Shown here: one piece after another, positions 7,501 to 13,632 of the stretch
How positions within the stretch are numbered: position 1 is the stretch's first letter
Layout of the letters: the number at the start of each line of letters is the position of its first letter
NCBI GenBank assembly: GCA_031364505.1
Contig: JANLWK010000287.1
Span: 1 to 14,069, forward strand
Direction: 5' to 3'
Source of the DNA: JANLWK01 sp031364505
GTDB lineage: Bacteria > Eisenbacteria > RBG-16-71-46
Length of the DNA: 14,069 nt
Notes under the pieces: generated by a model
Told to the model about the DNA's origin: nothing
The model's input: only the letters and a program-made list of their open reading frames with translations
Database searches by the model: none
Translations under genes and position numbers: made by a program

Positions 7501-8568
7501 CTAGGAGGCGGCCCGGTCGCGGGACGGCTCGGCCGGCGCCGCGGGTGCGCGGGACGCGCCGTCCGCCGCGCCCTCGAGCGAATCGCCGACGCCGTCGTCG
7601 GCGTCACCGTTCAGGCGCGCATGGTAGTCGTCGAACGCCCGGATGATGTCGCGCACGAGGCGGTGCCGGACGACGTCTTCCGGATGGAAGTAGACGAACT
7701 GTATGTCGGGCACGCCGCCCAGGATCGACTGGATCTTGACGAGGCCCGACGACGCCGGGTCCTTGAGGTCGATCTGCGTCACGTCGCCGGTGATCACGGC
7801 GCGCGAGTTCACGCCCATGCGGGTGAGGAACATCTTCATCTGCCGCACGGTCGTGTTCTGCGCCTCGTCGAGGATCACGAACGAGCTGTGGAGCGTGCGG
7901 CCGCGCATGAACGCGAGCGGAGCGATCTCGATCACGCCCAGCTCGAGGTAGCGCCGCATCTTGTCGTACGACATGAGATCCGCGAGCGCGTCGTACATGG
8001 GGCGCAGGTACGGATCCACCTTCTCCTGCATGTCGCCGGGCAGGAAGCCCAGGTTCTCGCCCGCCTCGACCGCGGGGCGCACGAGGATGATGCGGTCGAC
8101 CTTCTTCTGCCGCAGCGCGTGCACCGCGGCCGCGACGGCGAGGTAGGTCTTGCCCGTGCCCGCCGGCCCGATCGCGAACACGACGTCGTGCTCCTCCAAC
8201 TCCTTCAGGTAGGCCGCCTGCGTCGGCGTGCGCGGCCGCACGGCCTTGCGGTCGAACACGTAGCCGGGCGCCGACTCGTACGTCTCGGCGAGCCGCGCCG
8301 TGCCATTGCCGTTCCGCCGCCCGAGCCCGAGCGCCGTCTCGACGTCGGCTTCCTCGACGTTGCGACCGCTCTCGGCGAGCTGGACCAGCTCCTTGATCGC
8401 CCGCGACGCGGACGTCACGGCGTCCTCGTCACCGGCCACGGTGATCGAGCCGTCCCGGAGCGTGATGCGCACCGGGAGCGTCTTCTCGATGTGCCGCAGG
8501 TTGCGGTCGTTCTGGCCGAGCAGCATGAGCGGGTCGAGATGCTCGATGGGGAACTTGCGAACGATCAC
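7501..8568 (-). CDS. phoH: PhoH-family ATPase (YbeZ type)
   Basis: This 355-residue protein is a full-length PhoH/YbeZ ATPase. An N-terminal module of about 100 residues precedes the P-loop domain, which shows Walker A GPAGTGKT (134-141), GFLPGD (174-179), Walker B VILDEAQN (231-238) and the downstream pattern ITGDVTQIDL (259-268). Family members are predicted RNA-associated ATPases or helicases and often act with YbeY in rRNA processing; ybeY lies two genes downstream. The last 40 residues are an Asp/Ala/Arg-rich tail. The start is a GTG at 8568, supported by an AGAGGTG ribosome site with 6-nt spacing. It appears to head the phoH - 7TM-HD - ybeY - DUF502 - recO transcription unit. Confidence 0.96.
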   Translation of the reverse strand: MIVRKFPIEHLDPLMLLGQNDRNLRHIEKTLPVRITLRDGSITVAGDEDAVTSASRAIKELVQLAESGRNVEEADVETALGLGRRNGNGTARLAETYESAPGYVFDRKAVRPRTPTQAAYLKELEEHDVVFAIGPAGTGKTYLAVAAAVHALRQKKVDRIILVRPAVEAGENLGFLPGDMQEKVDPYLRPMYDALADLMSYDKMRRYLELGVIEIAPLAFMRGRTLHSSFVILDEAQNTTVRQMKMFLTRMGVNSRAVITGDVTQIDLKDPASSGLVKIQSILGGVPDIQFVYFHPEDVVRHRLVRDIIRAFDDYHARLNGDADDGVGDSLEGAADGASRAPAAPAEPSRDRAAS

Positions 8569-8572
8569 GTCA

Positions 8573-8579
8573 CACCTCT
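8573..8579 (-). promoter_or_regulatory. Ribosome-binding site deciding the GTG start of phoH
   Basis: The minus strand reads AGAGGTG, with GAGG ending 6 nt before the GTG at 8568. No in-frame ATG lies nearby upstream, so this site fixes the unusual start codon. Confidence 0.6.
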
Positions 8580-8587
8580 AGGTGCGG

Positions 8588-8640
8588 AAAAACACGAAGC
8601 TCTCGGCCGGATCGGCCCACGACGGGGCCAGGCCAAGAGC
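8588..8640 (-). terminator. Terminator-like hairpin in the phoH leader (possible attenuator)
   Basis: On the minus strand GCTCTTGGCC (8640-8631) pairs with GGCCGAGAGC (8608-8599) over 10 bp with one G-U pair. Inside is a second stem, GGCCC/GGGCC (8629-8625 and 8618-8614), with a 6-nt loop. A U-rich stretch, TTCGTGTTTTT (8598-8588), follows at once. The phoH start is only about 20 nt further on, leaving no room for a promoter between them. The element is therefore either an attenuator within the phoH mRNA or a structured leader. I see no convincing antiterminator pairing. Confidence 0.5.
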
Positions 8641-8721
8641 GTGGCATTGCGGAGCGGTGTTGAGCGTTCAGAGCTGCGTCGAGTCGTGTCCGTAGCCTTC
8701 CTTGCCTCGTGTGGGGCGCCC

Positions 8722-8750
8722 TGGATCCGGGGGATTCCCCCGCGAATCCA
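8722..8750 (-). promoter_or_regulatory. Hairpin in the phoH leader
   Basis: The minus strand folds as TGGAT (8750-8746) with ATCCA (8726-8722), an internal loop, then GGGGG with CCCCC (8741-8737 and 8733-8729) around a 3-nt loop. It lies about 12 nt downstream of the candidate promoter, so it would sit near the 5' end of a phoH transcript. It could be an mRNA-stabilising structure. No function can be assigned. Confidence 0.35.
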
Positions 8751-8761
8751 ACAGCCGCGCG

Positions 8762-8791
8762 ACCGTATCACAGCCCGAAAATCCGTTTCAA
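8762..8791 (-). promoter_or_regulatory. Weak promoter candidate for phoH
   Basis: The minus strand has TTGAAA (8791-8786) and TACGGT (8767-8762), 18 nt apart. An alternative reading, with GATACG preceded by TG, gives 16-nt spacing. This is the most AT-rich patch of the gap. The match to the -10 consensus is poor, so read-through from rhlE remains possible. Confidence 0.3.
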
Positions 8792-8865
8792 CGCTTTGGG
8801 GACGGATGCGATCAGCCGGCGCGAAACCCGCGCCGTTCTCGACACTTGGATGCGATTCAGGCCCC

Positions 8866-8891
8866 GACGGTCCCCCCTATGTGGGGGCGTC
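8866..8891 (-). terminator. Second hairpin downstream of rhlE
   Basis: On the minus strand CCCCC and GGGGG (8887-8883 and 8877-8873, 5-nt loop) are flanked by GACG and CGTC arms (8891-8888 and 8869-8866) with a 3-nt bulge. It lies about 60 nt past the rhlE stop and has no U-tract. It may back up the stronger hairpin at 8902-8938. Confidence 0.28.
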
Positions 8892-8901
8892 GCGGGGAGT
8901 A

Positions 8902-8938
8902 TCGGCAGCCGGGCCGAAGTACTCCACCCGGCTGCCGA
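8902..8938 (-). terminator. Probable terminator of rhlE
   Basis: A perfect 12-bp stem, TCGGCAGCCGGG with CCCGGCTGCCGA (8902-8913 / 8927-8938, 13-nt loop), begins 12 nt after the rhlE stop codon. No run of U follows, so on the minus strand it is an I-shaped hairpin of the kind reported in some high-GC bacteria rather than a classical intrinsic terminator. Its strength and position make a 3'-end role likely. Confidence 0.55.
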
Positions 8939-8949
8939 ACCCGATTCGA

Positions 8950-10404
8950 CTACATCCGCTTTCGGCTGCGGCGGTCCGACGCGCCCGACCGCGGCCGGCG
9001 GCCGTGGTTGGCGTCCGCCGCCATCCCGTCCGCGGATGTGGAGGCCGGCCGGGCGTGCCCGGTCCGGCCTGCCGCACCGCTCGCGGGCGCCGAGGACGGC
9101 CGGGCGTGCCCGCCCCGTCCCGCGGCTCCGTTCGCCGGCCCTGAAGAAGGCCGGCCGTGCCCATTTCGTCCCGCGGCGGGCTCCCGCGACGAACGACCCT
9201 CGACGAAGCCCGAGTGCCGTTCGCGATTGCGAGGGTTGCGATGGCGGGAACCTTCGTGTTCGCCGCCTTCGCCGTCCTTCGCCTTCAGATCGAAGCCCGC
9301 GACGCGCGCCCTGGGCACCTTCGTCCCGATGGCGCGTTCGATGGCCGTGAAATCCTTGAGTTCTTCGGGCGACACGAGTGTGATCGCCGAACCGGTCGCC
9401 TGCATGCGGCCGGTGCGCCCCACGCGGTGGACGTAGTCTTCCGCCGCGCGCGGCACGTCGAAGTTGATGACGTGCGTGATGTCGTCCACGTCGATCCCGC
9501 GCGATGCGATGTCCGTCGCGACGAGCACGTGGACACGTCCGTTCTTGAAATCGCGCAGCGCGCGCTCGCGCTGGCCCTGCGAGCGGTCGCCGTGGATGGC
9601 GGCCACGCGGTTGCCGGACTGGCTGAGCCGGCGAGCCAGGCGGTCGGCGCCGTGCTTGGTGCGCACGAACACGATCGCCGTGTGGTCGTCCAGTCGGTCG
9701 AGCAGGGCCTCGAGCAACGCGGTCTTCCGCGCTCTCGGCACCTCGCAGACGGTCTGTTCCACCTGGGACGTCGGGCGGGTCGGGGGCGCCAGATCGAGCC
9801 GGCGGGGGTTCTTGAGCGCCTCAGCCGCCACCTTGTTGAGCTCGGCCGGCATCGTGGCGCTGAACATCAGCGTCTGCCGCTTCGTGGGCAGCAGCTTGAG
9901 GATGCGGCGCAGGTCGGGGGCGAACCCCATGTCGACCATGCGGTCGGCCTCGTCGAGCACGAGCACCTCGATGTCCTCGAGGCTGACGCTCTGGCGGCCA
10001 TTCAGGTCGAGCAGCCGGCCCGGGGTCGCGACGAGCAATTCGACGCCCTGGTGCCGGAGCATCCGCTCCTGCGGGCCGATCGGCACGCCACCATAGACGC
10101 AACCGACGCGCACGCCCGTGTGCTTCGCATAGGTGCGCGCGGCGTCTTCGACCTGCGCCGCCAGCTCACGCGTGGGAACGAGGACGAGGGCGCGCAGCGC
10201 GCGTTCGCCTTCGAGCAACCGGGCGAGAATCGGGAGGATGAACGCCGCCGTCTTGCCGGTTCCGGTCTGGGCGGCGGCCACGAGGTCGTGGCCGGGGAGG
10301 ATGAGAGGGATGGCACCGATCTGAACGGGGGTGGGCTCGGTGTAGCCCGCGGCCCGAACCCCACGCGTGACCGCGTCGGGCAGGCCGAGTGATGCGAACG
10401 GCAT
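8950..10404 (-). CDS. rhlE: RhlE-type DEAD-box ATP-dependent RNA helicase
   Basis: This 484-residue helicase begins MPFASLGL and has the full motif set: Q-motif YTEPTPVQ (21-28), motif I AAQTGTGKT (44-52), PTRE (77-80), TPGR (127-130), DEAD (151-154), SAT (182-184), ATDIASRGIDV (296-306) and HRVGRTGR (326-333). Residues 1-375 align in mind well with RhlE. Such enzymes unwind short RNA duplexes in ribosome assembly and RNA decay, often in the cold. The C-terminal 110 residues are an Arg/Gly/Ser/Pro-rich tail with a three-copy 17-residue repeat, probably disordered and RNA-binding. I chose the ATG at 10404 because AGGAG lies 5 nt before it and homology begins there; the frame is open for 93 codons further upstream but that part lies in the leader. 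Confidence 0.96.
   Translation of the reverse strand: MPFASLGLPDAVTRGVRAAGYTEPTPVQIGAIPLILPGHDLVAAAQTGTGKTAAFILPILARLLEGERALRALVLVPTRELAAQVEDAARTYAKHTGVRVGCVYGGVPIGPQERMLRHQGVELLVATPGRLLDLNGRQSVSLEDIEVLVLDEADRMVDMGFAPDLRRILKLLPTKRQTLMFSATMPAELNKVAAEALKNPRRLDLAPPTRPTSQVEQTVCEVPRARKTALLEALLDRLDDHTAIVFVRTKHGADRLARRLSQSGNRVAAIHGDRSQGQRERALRDFKNGRVHVLVATDIASRGIDVDDITHVINFDVPRAAEDYVHRVGRTGRMQATGSAITLVSPEELKDFTAIERAIGTKVPRARVAGFDLKAKDGEGGEHEGSRHRNPRNRERHSGFVEGRSSREPAAGRNGHGRPSSGPANGAAGRGGHARPSSAPASGAAGRTGHARPASTSADGMAADANHGRRPRSGASDRRSRKRM
9019..9171 (-). repeat. Three tandem 51-bp repeats coding the RhlE tail
   Basis: Residues 412-428, 429-445 and 446-462 of the helicase are three copies of a 17-residue unit of the type GRxGHxRPSSxPAxGAA. 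Copies 1 and 2 are nearly alike and copy 3 has diverged toward its end. The DNA shows the matching 51-bp period (a recurring GGCCGGGCGTGCCC core on the plus strand), pointing to expansion by duplication. Confidence 0.85.
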
Positions 10405-10409
10405 GTGTA

Positions 10410-10414
10410 CTCCT
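10410..10414 (-). promoter_or_regulatory. Ribosome-binding site deciding the rhlE start
   Basis: The minus strand reads AGGAG followed by 5 nt and the ATG at 10404. This selects that ATG over an in-frame ATG 30 codons upstream, which is preceded only by a C-run. Confidence 0.75.
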
Positions 10415-10566
10415 GGGTGAATCGTGATTTGAGCCCCTGCCGGCGATGTCGCCGGATGGCTCCGGATGGGACGGGCGGTGTGCCGCGTCATGGCGGGGGG
10501 GCGCTGCGGAGAGCGCGCGAAGGGGGTCGGGAACCCCATTACGGGCCCGTGAGACGGGGCCCCAAC

Positions 10567-10599
10567 AAAAAACCCGCCTCGGGTGTCCTGGGCGGATTT
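10567..10599 (-). terminator. Intrinsic terminator in the rhlE leader
   Basis: On the minus strand CCGCC (10595-10591) pairs with GGCGG (10578-10574) around a 12-nt loop. A U-tract follows: G then six T (10573-10567). The A-run before the stem (10599-10597) extends the pairing into the U-tract, as in classical terminators. It lies about 135 nt after the biotin carrier stop and about 160 nt before rhlE. It can end the carboxylase transcript, attenuate rhlE, or both. Confidence 0.68.
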
Positions 10600-10640
10600 G
10601 AACTCGAATCGATCGACTTCTGACGAGGTCCACAAACGCC
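10591..10640 (-). promoter_or_regulatory. Possible antiterminator structure in the rhlE leader
   Basis: GGCGTTTG (10640-10633) can pair with CAAATCCGCC (10600-10591) as 4 + 4 bp with a 2-nt bulge, enclosing a CTCG/CGAG stem (10627-10624 / 10606-10603). The 3' arm includes the whole 5' arm of the terminator at 10567-10599, so the two folds exclude each other. The 5' arm begins about 8 nt after the predicted transcription start. This is pairing read by eye; energy was not computed. Confidence 0.4.
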
Positions 10641-10654
10641 TAGATGACGCAAAG

Positions 10655-10683
10655 AGTATCGGCTGTCGGCCCCGCGTAATCAA
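10655..10683 (-). promoter_or_regulatory. Sigma70-like promoter ahead of rhlE
   Basis: The minus strand has TTGATT (10683-10678) and GATACT (10660-10655) with exact 17-nt spacing; each hexamer matches consensus at 4 of 6 positions. Start would be near 10648. It lies 45 nt past the carboxylase operon stop, so it would give rhlE its own transcript with a leader of about 240 nt. Confidence 0.52.
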
Positions 10684-10728
10684 GCGAATACTGCGTCCTG
10701 TCGATGCAAATTGATCCGGGGCAGCGGC

Positions 10729-11244
10729 TTAGGACTCCACTGACTCCCCGGGCTCACGGGGCTCCATGAGTTCCACGAGTGCCGCGCCTCCGGCCACCAT
10801 CTCCCCCGCCGCGACCCGAACCGCCCGCACCATGCCATCGCGCGGGGCGCGGACCAGGTGCTCCATCTTCATGGCCTCGACGGCGACCAGGGGCTGACCC
10901 TTCCGAACGGTCTCCCCGGCGGCGACCAAGACGCGGGTGACCACGCCGGGCATGGGCGACTCCATCTCCCCCCCGGCCGCCGCCTCCGCGCCGCGCCGCG
11001 AGCCCTCGACGCGCTCGAACACGAAGTCCATGGCGCCCAGCCGCACGAAGCGCCGCGCCGCCGCGGGCGTCACTTCGGCGAGGGTCGACGTGCCATCGGA
11101 CTCGATGCGCAGCCGGCCGTCGCCGAGTGCCTCCGCCGCCACCTCGAGGGCAACGCCGTCCACCGTGACGCGGAATCGCCCGCCGCCGAGTGCCTCGACG
11201 TCGACGGCGCGCGTGCGCCCGCCGTCCTTCCAGTGGCTGCGCAT
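10729..11244 (-). CDS. Biotin carboxyl carrier subunit (BT linker plus biotinyl domain) of an acyl-CoA carboxylase
   Basis: This 171-residue protein has an N-terminal beta-rich region (about 1-80), resembling the BT linker of methylcrotonyl- and propionyl-CoA carboxylase alpha chains. A biotinyl domain follows (about 93-162), with MPG (98-100) and the biotin site AVEAMKMEH (121-129; Lys126 is the expected biotinylated residue). It carries CO2 from the biotin carboxylase to the carboxyltransferase. The start ATG at 11244 shares its A with the TGA of the upstream gene (TGATG), a sign of translational coupling. Together the two proteins add up to 672 residues, the usual size of a fused alpha subunit. 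The frame is open further upstream, but that is a shadow of the biotin carboxylase. Confidence 0.92.
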   Translation of the reverse strand: MRSHWKDGGRTRAVDVEALGGGRFRVTVDGVALEVAAEALGDGRLRIESDGTSTLAEVTPAAARRFVRLGAMDFVFERVEGSRRGAEAAAGGEMESPMPGVVTRVLVAAGETVRKGQPLVAVEAMKMEHLVRAPRDGMVRAVRVAAGEMVAGGAALVELMEPREPGESVES

Positions 11245-12749
11245 CAATCGAGTCCCGGCGGACGCCAGCGGCCGAGCGTCTCGAACGGATCGGTCGCCGC
11301 GGCGCGGCCGGCCTCGCCTCGCTTCGCGGGACCCGTGCCCGCCATCGTCTCGGCCAGGGCGGCGGCGGCGAGCGCCAACTCCGGCGCGGGCGCCTGGGCC
11401 ACGGCGGTGAACCCGGCGAGGAACTCGCGCTCGATCCACTCGGTGTCGAACGCCGCCGCACGCACATTGCGCGAGCGCGTGAGCGCTCTCAGAAACGGCA
11501 GGTTCGTGACGACGCCGTGGACGCGCGTCGCGTCCAGTGCGGCGGTCAGGCGCGCGATCGTGGCGGCGCGGTCGCGCCCGAACGCGACGATCTTGGCGAG
11601 CAACGGATCGTAGTGTATGCCCACGGTGTCGCCGCTCTCGAAGCCGCGGTCCACGCGCAGCAGCGGCCCGGCCGGCCAGCGCACTCGCTCGAGCGTCCCC
11701 GACTGCGGCAGGAAGCCGGCCGCGGCGTCCTCGGCGTAGACACGCGCCTCGATCGCGACGCCACGCGGGGCCACGTCGGCCGGGGCGATCGTCAGCGACG
11801 CGCCGGCGGCCACCTCGAGCTGTGCCCGCACGAGGTCGAAGCCCGTGACGAGCTCGGTCACCGGGTGCTCGACCTGGAGCCGCGTGTTCATCTCGAGGAA
11901 GTAGAAGCCGCCGTCCCGGTCGAGCAGGAACTCGACGGTGCCGGCGCCGCGGTAGCGGACGGCGCGGCAGAGCGCCACGGCCGCCTCGGTCATCCGCACG
12001 CGCAACGACGGGTCGACGGCGGGCGACGGGCACTCCTCGATCACCTTCTGGTGCCGGCGCTGGAGCGAGCACTCGCGCTCGAGCAGGTGCACGGCGTCGC
12101 CGCGACCATCGCCGAGCACCTGCACCTCGACGTGGCGCGGCCGGTCGACGAGGCGCTCGAGGTACACGGTGCCGTCGCCGAACGCCGACGCGGCGACGCG
12201 CTGCGCGCTCTCTATAGCCTCGGCCAGGACCGAGGCGTCGCCGACGACACGCATGCCCTTGCCGCCACCGCCGAGCGCCGCCTTCACGATCACGGGGAAG
12301 CCGATGCGCTTCGCCTCGCGCGCGAGGGCGTCCAAGTCCTCGCCCTCGGCCCCGGGAACCACCGGCACGCCGGCCTTCGCCGCGAGCCCGCGCGCCGCGC
12401 GCTTGTCGCCCATGGCGCGAATCTGGTCGGGCGTCGGGCCGATGAACACGAGCCCCGCCGCCTCGACGGCGGCCGCGAACTCCGCGTTCTCGGCGAGGAA
12501 GCCGTAGCCCGGGTGCACGGCCTCGGCGCCGCTGTCGCGAGCCGCGCGCACGACGGCCTCGATGTCGAGATACGACTGCCGCGGCTCGGCCGGGCCGATG
12601 CGCACGGCGTGGTCGGCGAGGCGCGTGTGGAGCGCGCCGCGGTCGGCGTCTGAGTAGACCGCGATCGCGCGGGCGCCGACTTCGTGGAGCGTGGCGGCGA
12701 TCCGGCAGGCGATCTCGCCGCGATTCGCGATGAGCACCGAGCGGAACAT
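11244..12749 (-). CDS. Biotin carboxylase subunit of an acyl-CoA carboxylase (methylcrotonyl/propionyl-CoA type)
   Basis: This 501-residue protein covers the three biotin carboxylase domains: N-terminal (MFRSVLIANRGEIACRI), ATP-grasp with Lys156 and the glycine loop GGGGKGM (160-166), and the C-terminal domain. VHPGYGFLAEN (78-88), HRHQK-like RRHQKVIEE (231-239) and EMNTRLQVEHPVTE (286-299) are all present. It uses ATP and bicarbonate to carboxylate biotin on the carrier protein. A 50-residue Ala-rich linker ends the chain where fused alpha subunits would continue into the BT domain. It starts 5 nt after the hydratase stop. The neighbouring LiuC-like hydratase suggests methylcrotonyl-CoA carboxylase in leucine breakdown, but the acyl-CoA is chosen by the beta subunit, which is not here. 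Confidence 0.95.
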   Translation of the reverse strand: MFRSVLIANRGEIACRIAATLHEVGARAIAVYSDADRGALHTRLADHAVRIGPAEPRQSYLDIEAVVRAARDSGAEAVHPGYGFLAENAEFAAAVEAAGLVFIGPTPDQIRAMGDKRAARGLAAKAGVPVVPGAEGEDLDALAREAKRIGFPVIVKAALGGGGKGMRVVGDASVLAEAIESAQRVAASAFGDGTVYLERLVDRPRHVEVQVLGDGRGDAVHLLERECSLQRRHQKVIEECPSPAVDPSLRVRMTEAAVALCRAVRYRGAGTVEFLLDRDGGFYFLEMNTRLQVEHPVTELVTGFDLVRAQLEVAAGASLTIAPADVAPRGVAIEARVYAEDAAAGFLPQSGTLERVRWPAGPLLRVDRGFESGDTVGIHYDPLLAKIVAFGRDRAATIARLTAALDATRVHGVVTNLPFLRALTRSRNVRAAAFDTEWIEREFLAGFTAVAQAPAPELALAAAALAETMAGTGPAKRGEAGRAAATDPFETLGRWRPPGLD

Positions 12750-12754
12750 GCCGC

Positions 12755-13531
12755 TCACTCGGTCCACTTCGGCTTGCGCTTCTCGAAGAACGCGGCGAGC
12801 CCGTCCTTCGCCTCGTCGCCCGCGCGCACCTCGGCGAGCGTGCGCGGCAGCGCGCCGCGGTATTCGTCCCACGTCGAATCCGCCCACAGCTCGAGCAGCG
12901 TCTTGATCCGCGCCTGGGCGTGCGGTGCCCCCTGCAGCAGTTGCTGGACCCGCTCGTCCACGGCGGCGTCCAGCTCGGCCGCGGGGACGACGCGGTTCAC
13001 GATGCCCCGCGCCGCGGCCTCGGCGGCGCCGAGGCGCTCGCCGGTGAGCATCAGCTCGCGCGCGGCCCGGTCGCCGATGCGGCGGATCACGTACGGGCTG
13101 ATGAGCGCCGGCAGGATGCCGAGCCGCACCTCGGTGAGCCCGAACTTCGCATCGTCCGCGGCGACGACGATGTCGCAGGCGCACGCGAGCCCCACACCCC
13201 CGCCGAACACGCTGCCGTGCATCCTGCCCACCACCGGCTTCGGCAGATCGGCGAGCGTCGCGAACATACCGCCCAGGCGCTGTGCCTCGGCCACGTTCGC
13301 CTCGAACGTAGCGTCCGCCGAGGCCCGCATGGCGCCGATGTCGGCGCCGGCGCAGAACGAAGCGCCGCGGCCACCGAGCATGATCACCCGCGCGGTGGCG
13401 TCGTCCGCGAGCGCGTGTAGTGCCGCCGTGAGCTCGGCACCCAGCTCGGGCGACAGGGCGTTGTGCTGCTCCGGGCGGTTGAGCCACAGCCGGGCCACCG
13501 GGCCCTGGGCCTCGATCTCGATCAGCGGCAT
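12755..13531 (-). CDS. Enoyl-CoA hydratase/isomerase family, LiuC-like (probable methylglutaconyl-CoA hydratase)
   Basis: This 258-residue crotonase-fold protein shows the CoA-binding/oxyanion pattern SFCAGADIGAMR (58-69), FGGGVGLACACD (109-120) and the active-site segment FGLTEVRLGILPALISPYV (130-148). Glu134 corresponds to the second catalytic glutamate of classical hydratases. The first glutamate position is Gly114 (GGGVGL instead of GGGCEL). GGGVGL with TEVRLG..PA.ISPYV is, from memory, typical of the bacterial LiuC/3-methylglutaconyl-CoA hydratase group. GGAG lies 8 nt before the ATG. It leads a tight operon with the biotin carboxylase and carrier, as liuC does beside liuD. Substrate assignment is from context. 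Confidence 0.9.
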   Translation of the reverse strand: MPLIEIEAQGPVARLWLNRPEQHNALSPELGAELTAALHALADDATARVIMLGGRGASFCAGADIGAMRASADATFEANVAEAQRLGGMFATLADLPKPVVGRMHGSVFGGGVGLACACDIVVAADDAKFGLTEVRLGILPALISPYVIRRIGDRAARELMLTGERLGAAEAAARGIVNRVVPAAELDAAVDERVQQLLQGAPHAQARIKTLLELWADSTWDEYRGALPRTLAEVRAGDEAKDGLAAFFEKRKPKWTE

Positions 13532-13590
13532 GACGTGTTCTCCGGGACGGCGCGCGGTGGACGCCGCAGCCTACACCGGCGCGCGCGCGC

Positions 13591-13632
13591 GATCACGCGC
13601 CCGATCACGCGCCCGATCACTCGTGCGATCAC
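13591..13632. repeat. 12-bp tandem repeat with GATCAC core, four copies
   Basis: GATCAC occurs at 13591, 13603, 13615 and 13627, exactly 12 bp apart. The spacers are GCGCCC twice and then TCGTGC. The first copies are preceded by a GC alternation (about 13580-13590). The last copy overlaps the TGA stop of the membrane protein gene (13629-13631). The array fills part of the 97-nt gap before the hydratase gene. Confidence 0.85.

Larger units (their letters stand above)
8569..8949. other. 381-nt intergenic region between rhlE and phoH
   Basis: No credible gene is seen here. On the minus strand it holds, in order, a strong hairpin just after rhlE, a C5/G5 hairpin, a weak promoter candidate, a G5/C5 hairpin and a large terminator-like hairpin just before phoH. 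Two near-identical stretches, CTGATCGCATCC and CTGAATCGCATCC on the minus strand, lie about 45 nt apart (near 8804-8860). If transcribed, the last 185 nt or so would be the phoH leader. Confidence 0.6.
10405..10728. other. 324-nt intergenic region between the biotin carrier gene and rhlE
   Basis: No credible gene is seen. On the minus strand it holds a promoter, a leader with alternative pairings, an intrinsic terminator, palindromes ACGGGCCCGT (10541-10550) and GGGGCCCC (10556-10563), and a small hairpin CCGGCG/CGCCGG (10440-10455) 35 nt before rhlE. Its AT content is higher than that of the genes around it, notably at 10565-10700. Confidence 0.6.

Noticed and set aside
5264..7504. 746-codon open frame on the plus strand opposite the 7TM-HD gene
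   Set aside because: It is the antisense shadow of a well-supported gene. Its composition is extreme Arg/Glu/His/Gln, it has no recognisable domain and no ribosome site, and long antisense frames are expected at this GC content.
8565..8771. 68-codon minus-strand frame upstream of phoH
   Set aside because: It starts with a GTG without a ribosome site, has composition like random GC-rich DNA, and overlaps the leader hairpins and the phoH start.
10581..10650. Possible tRNA or tmRNA-like 3' end on the minus strand (GAGTTCAAATCC next to a terminator)
   Set aside because: The putative T-loop is not flanked by pairing T-stem arms and no acceptor stem or anticodon arm can be drawn, so I treat it as an mRNA leader.
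10405..10683. N-terminal extension of the helicase frame by up to 93 codons
   Set aside because: The extension lies in the leader with the promoter and terminator, is unlike helicase sequence, and a good ribosome site supports the ATG at 10404.
11190..12653. 487-codon plus-strand frame opposite the biotin carboxylase
   Set aside because: Antisense shadow with Arg/His/Ala-rich low-complexity composition; the minus-strand gene has every family motif.
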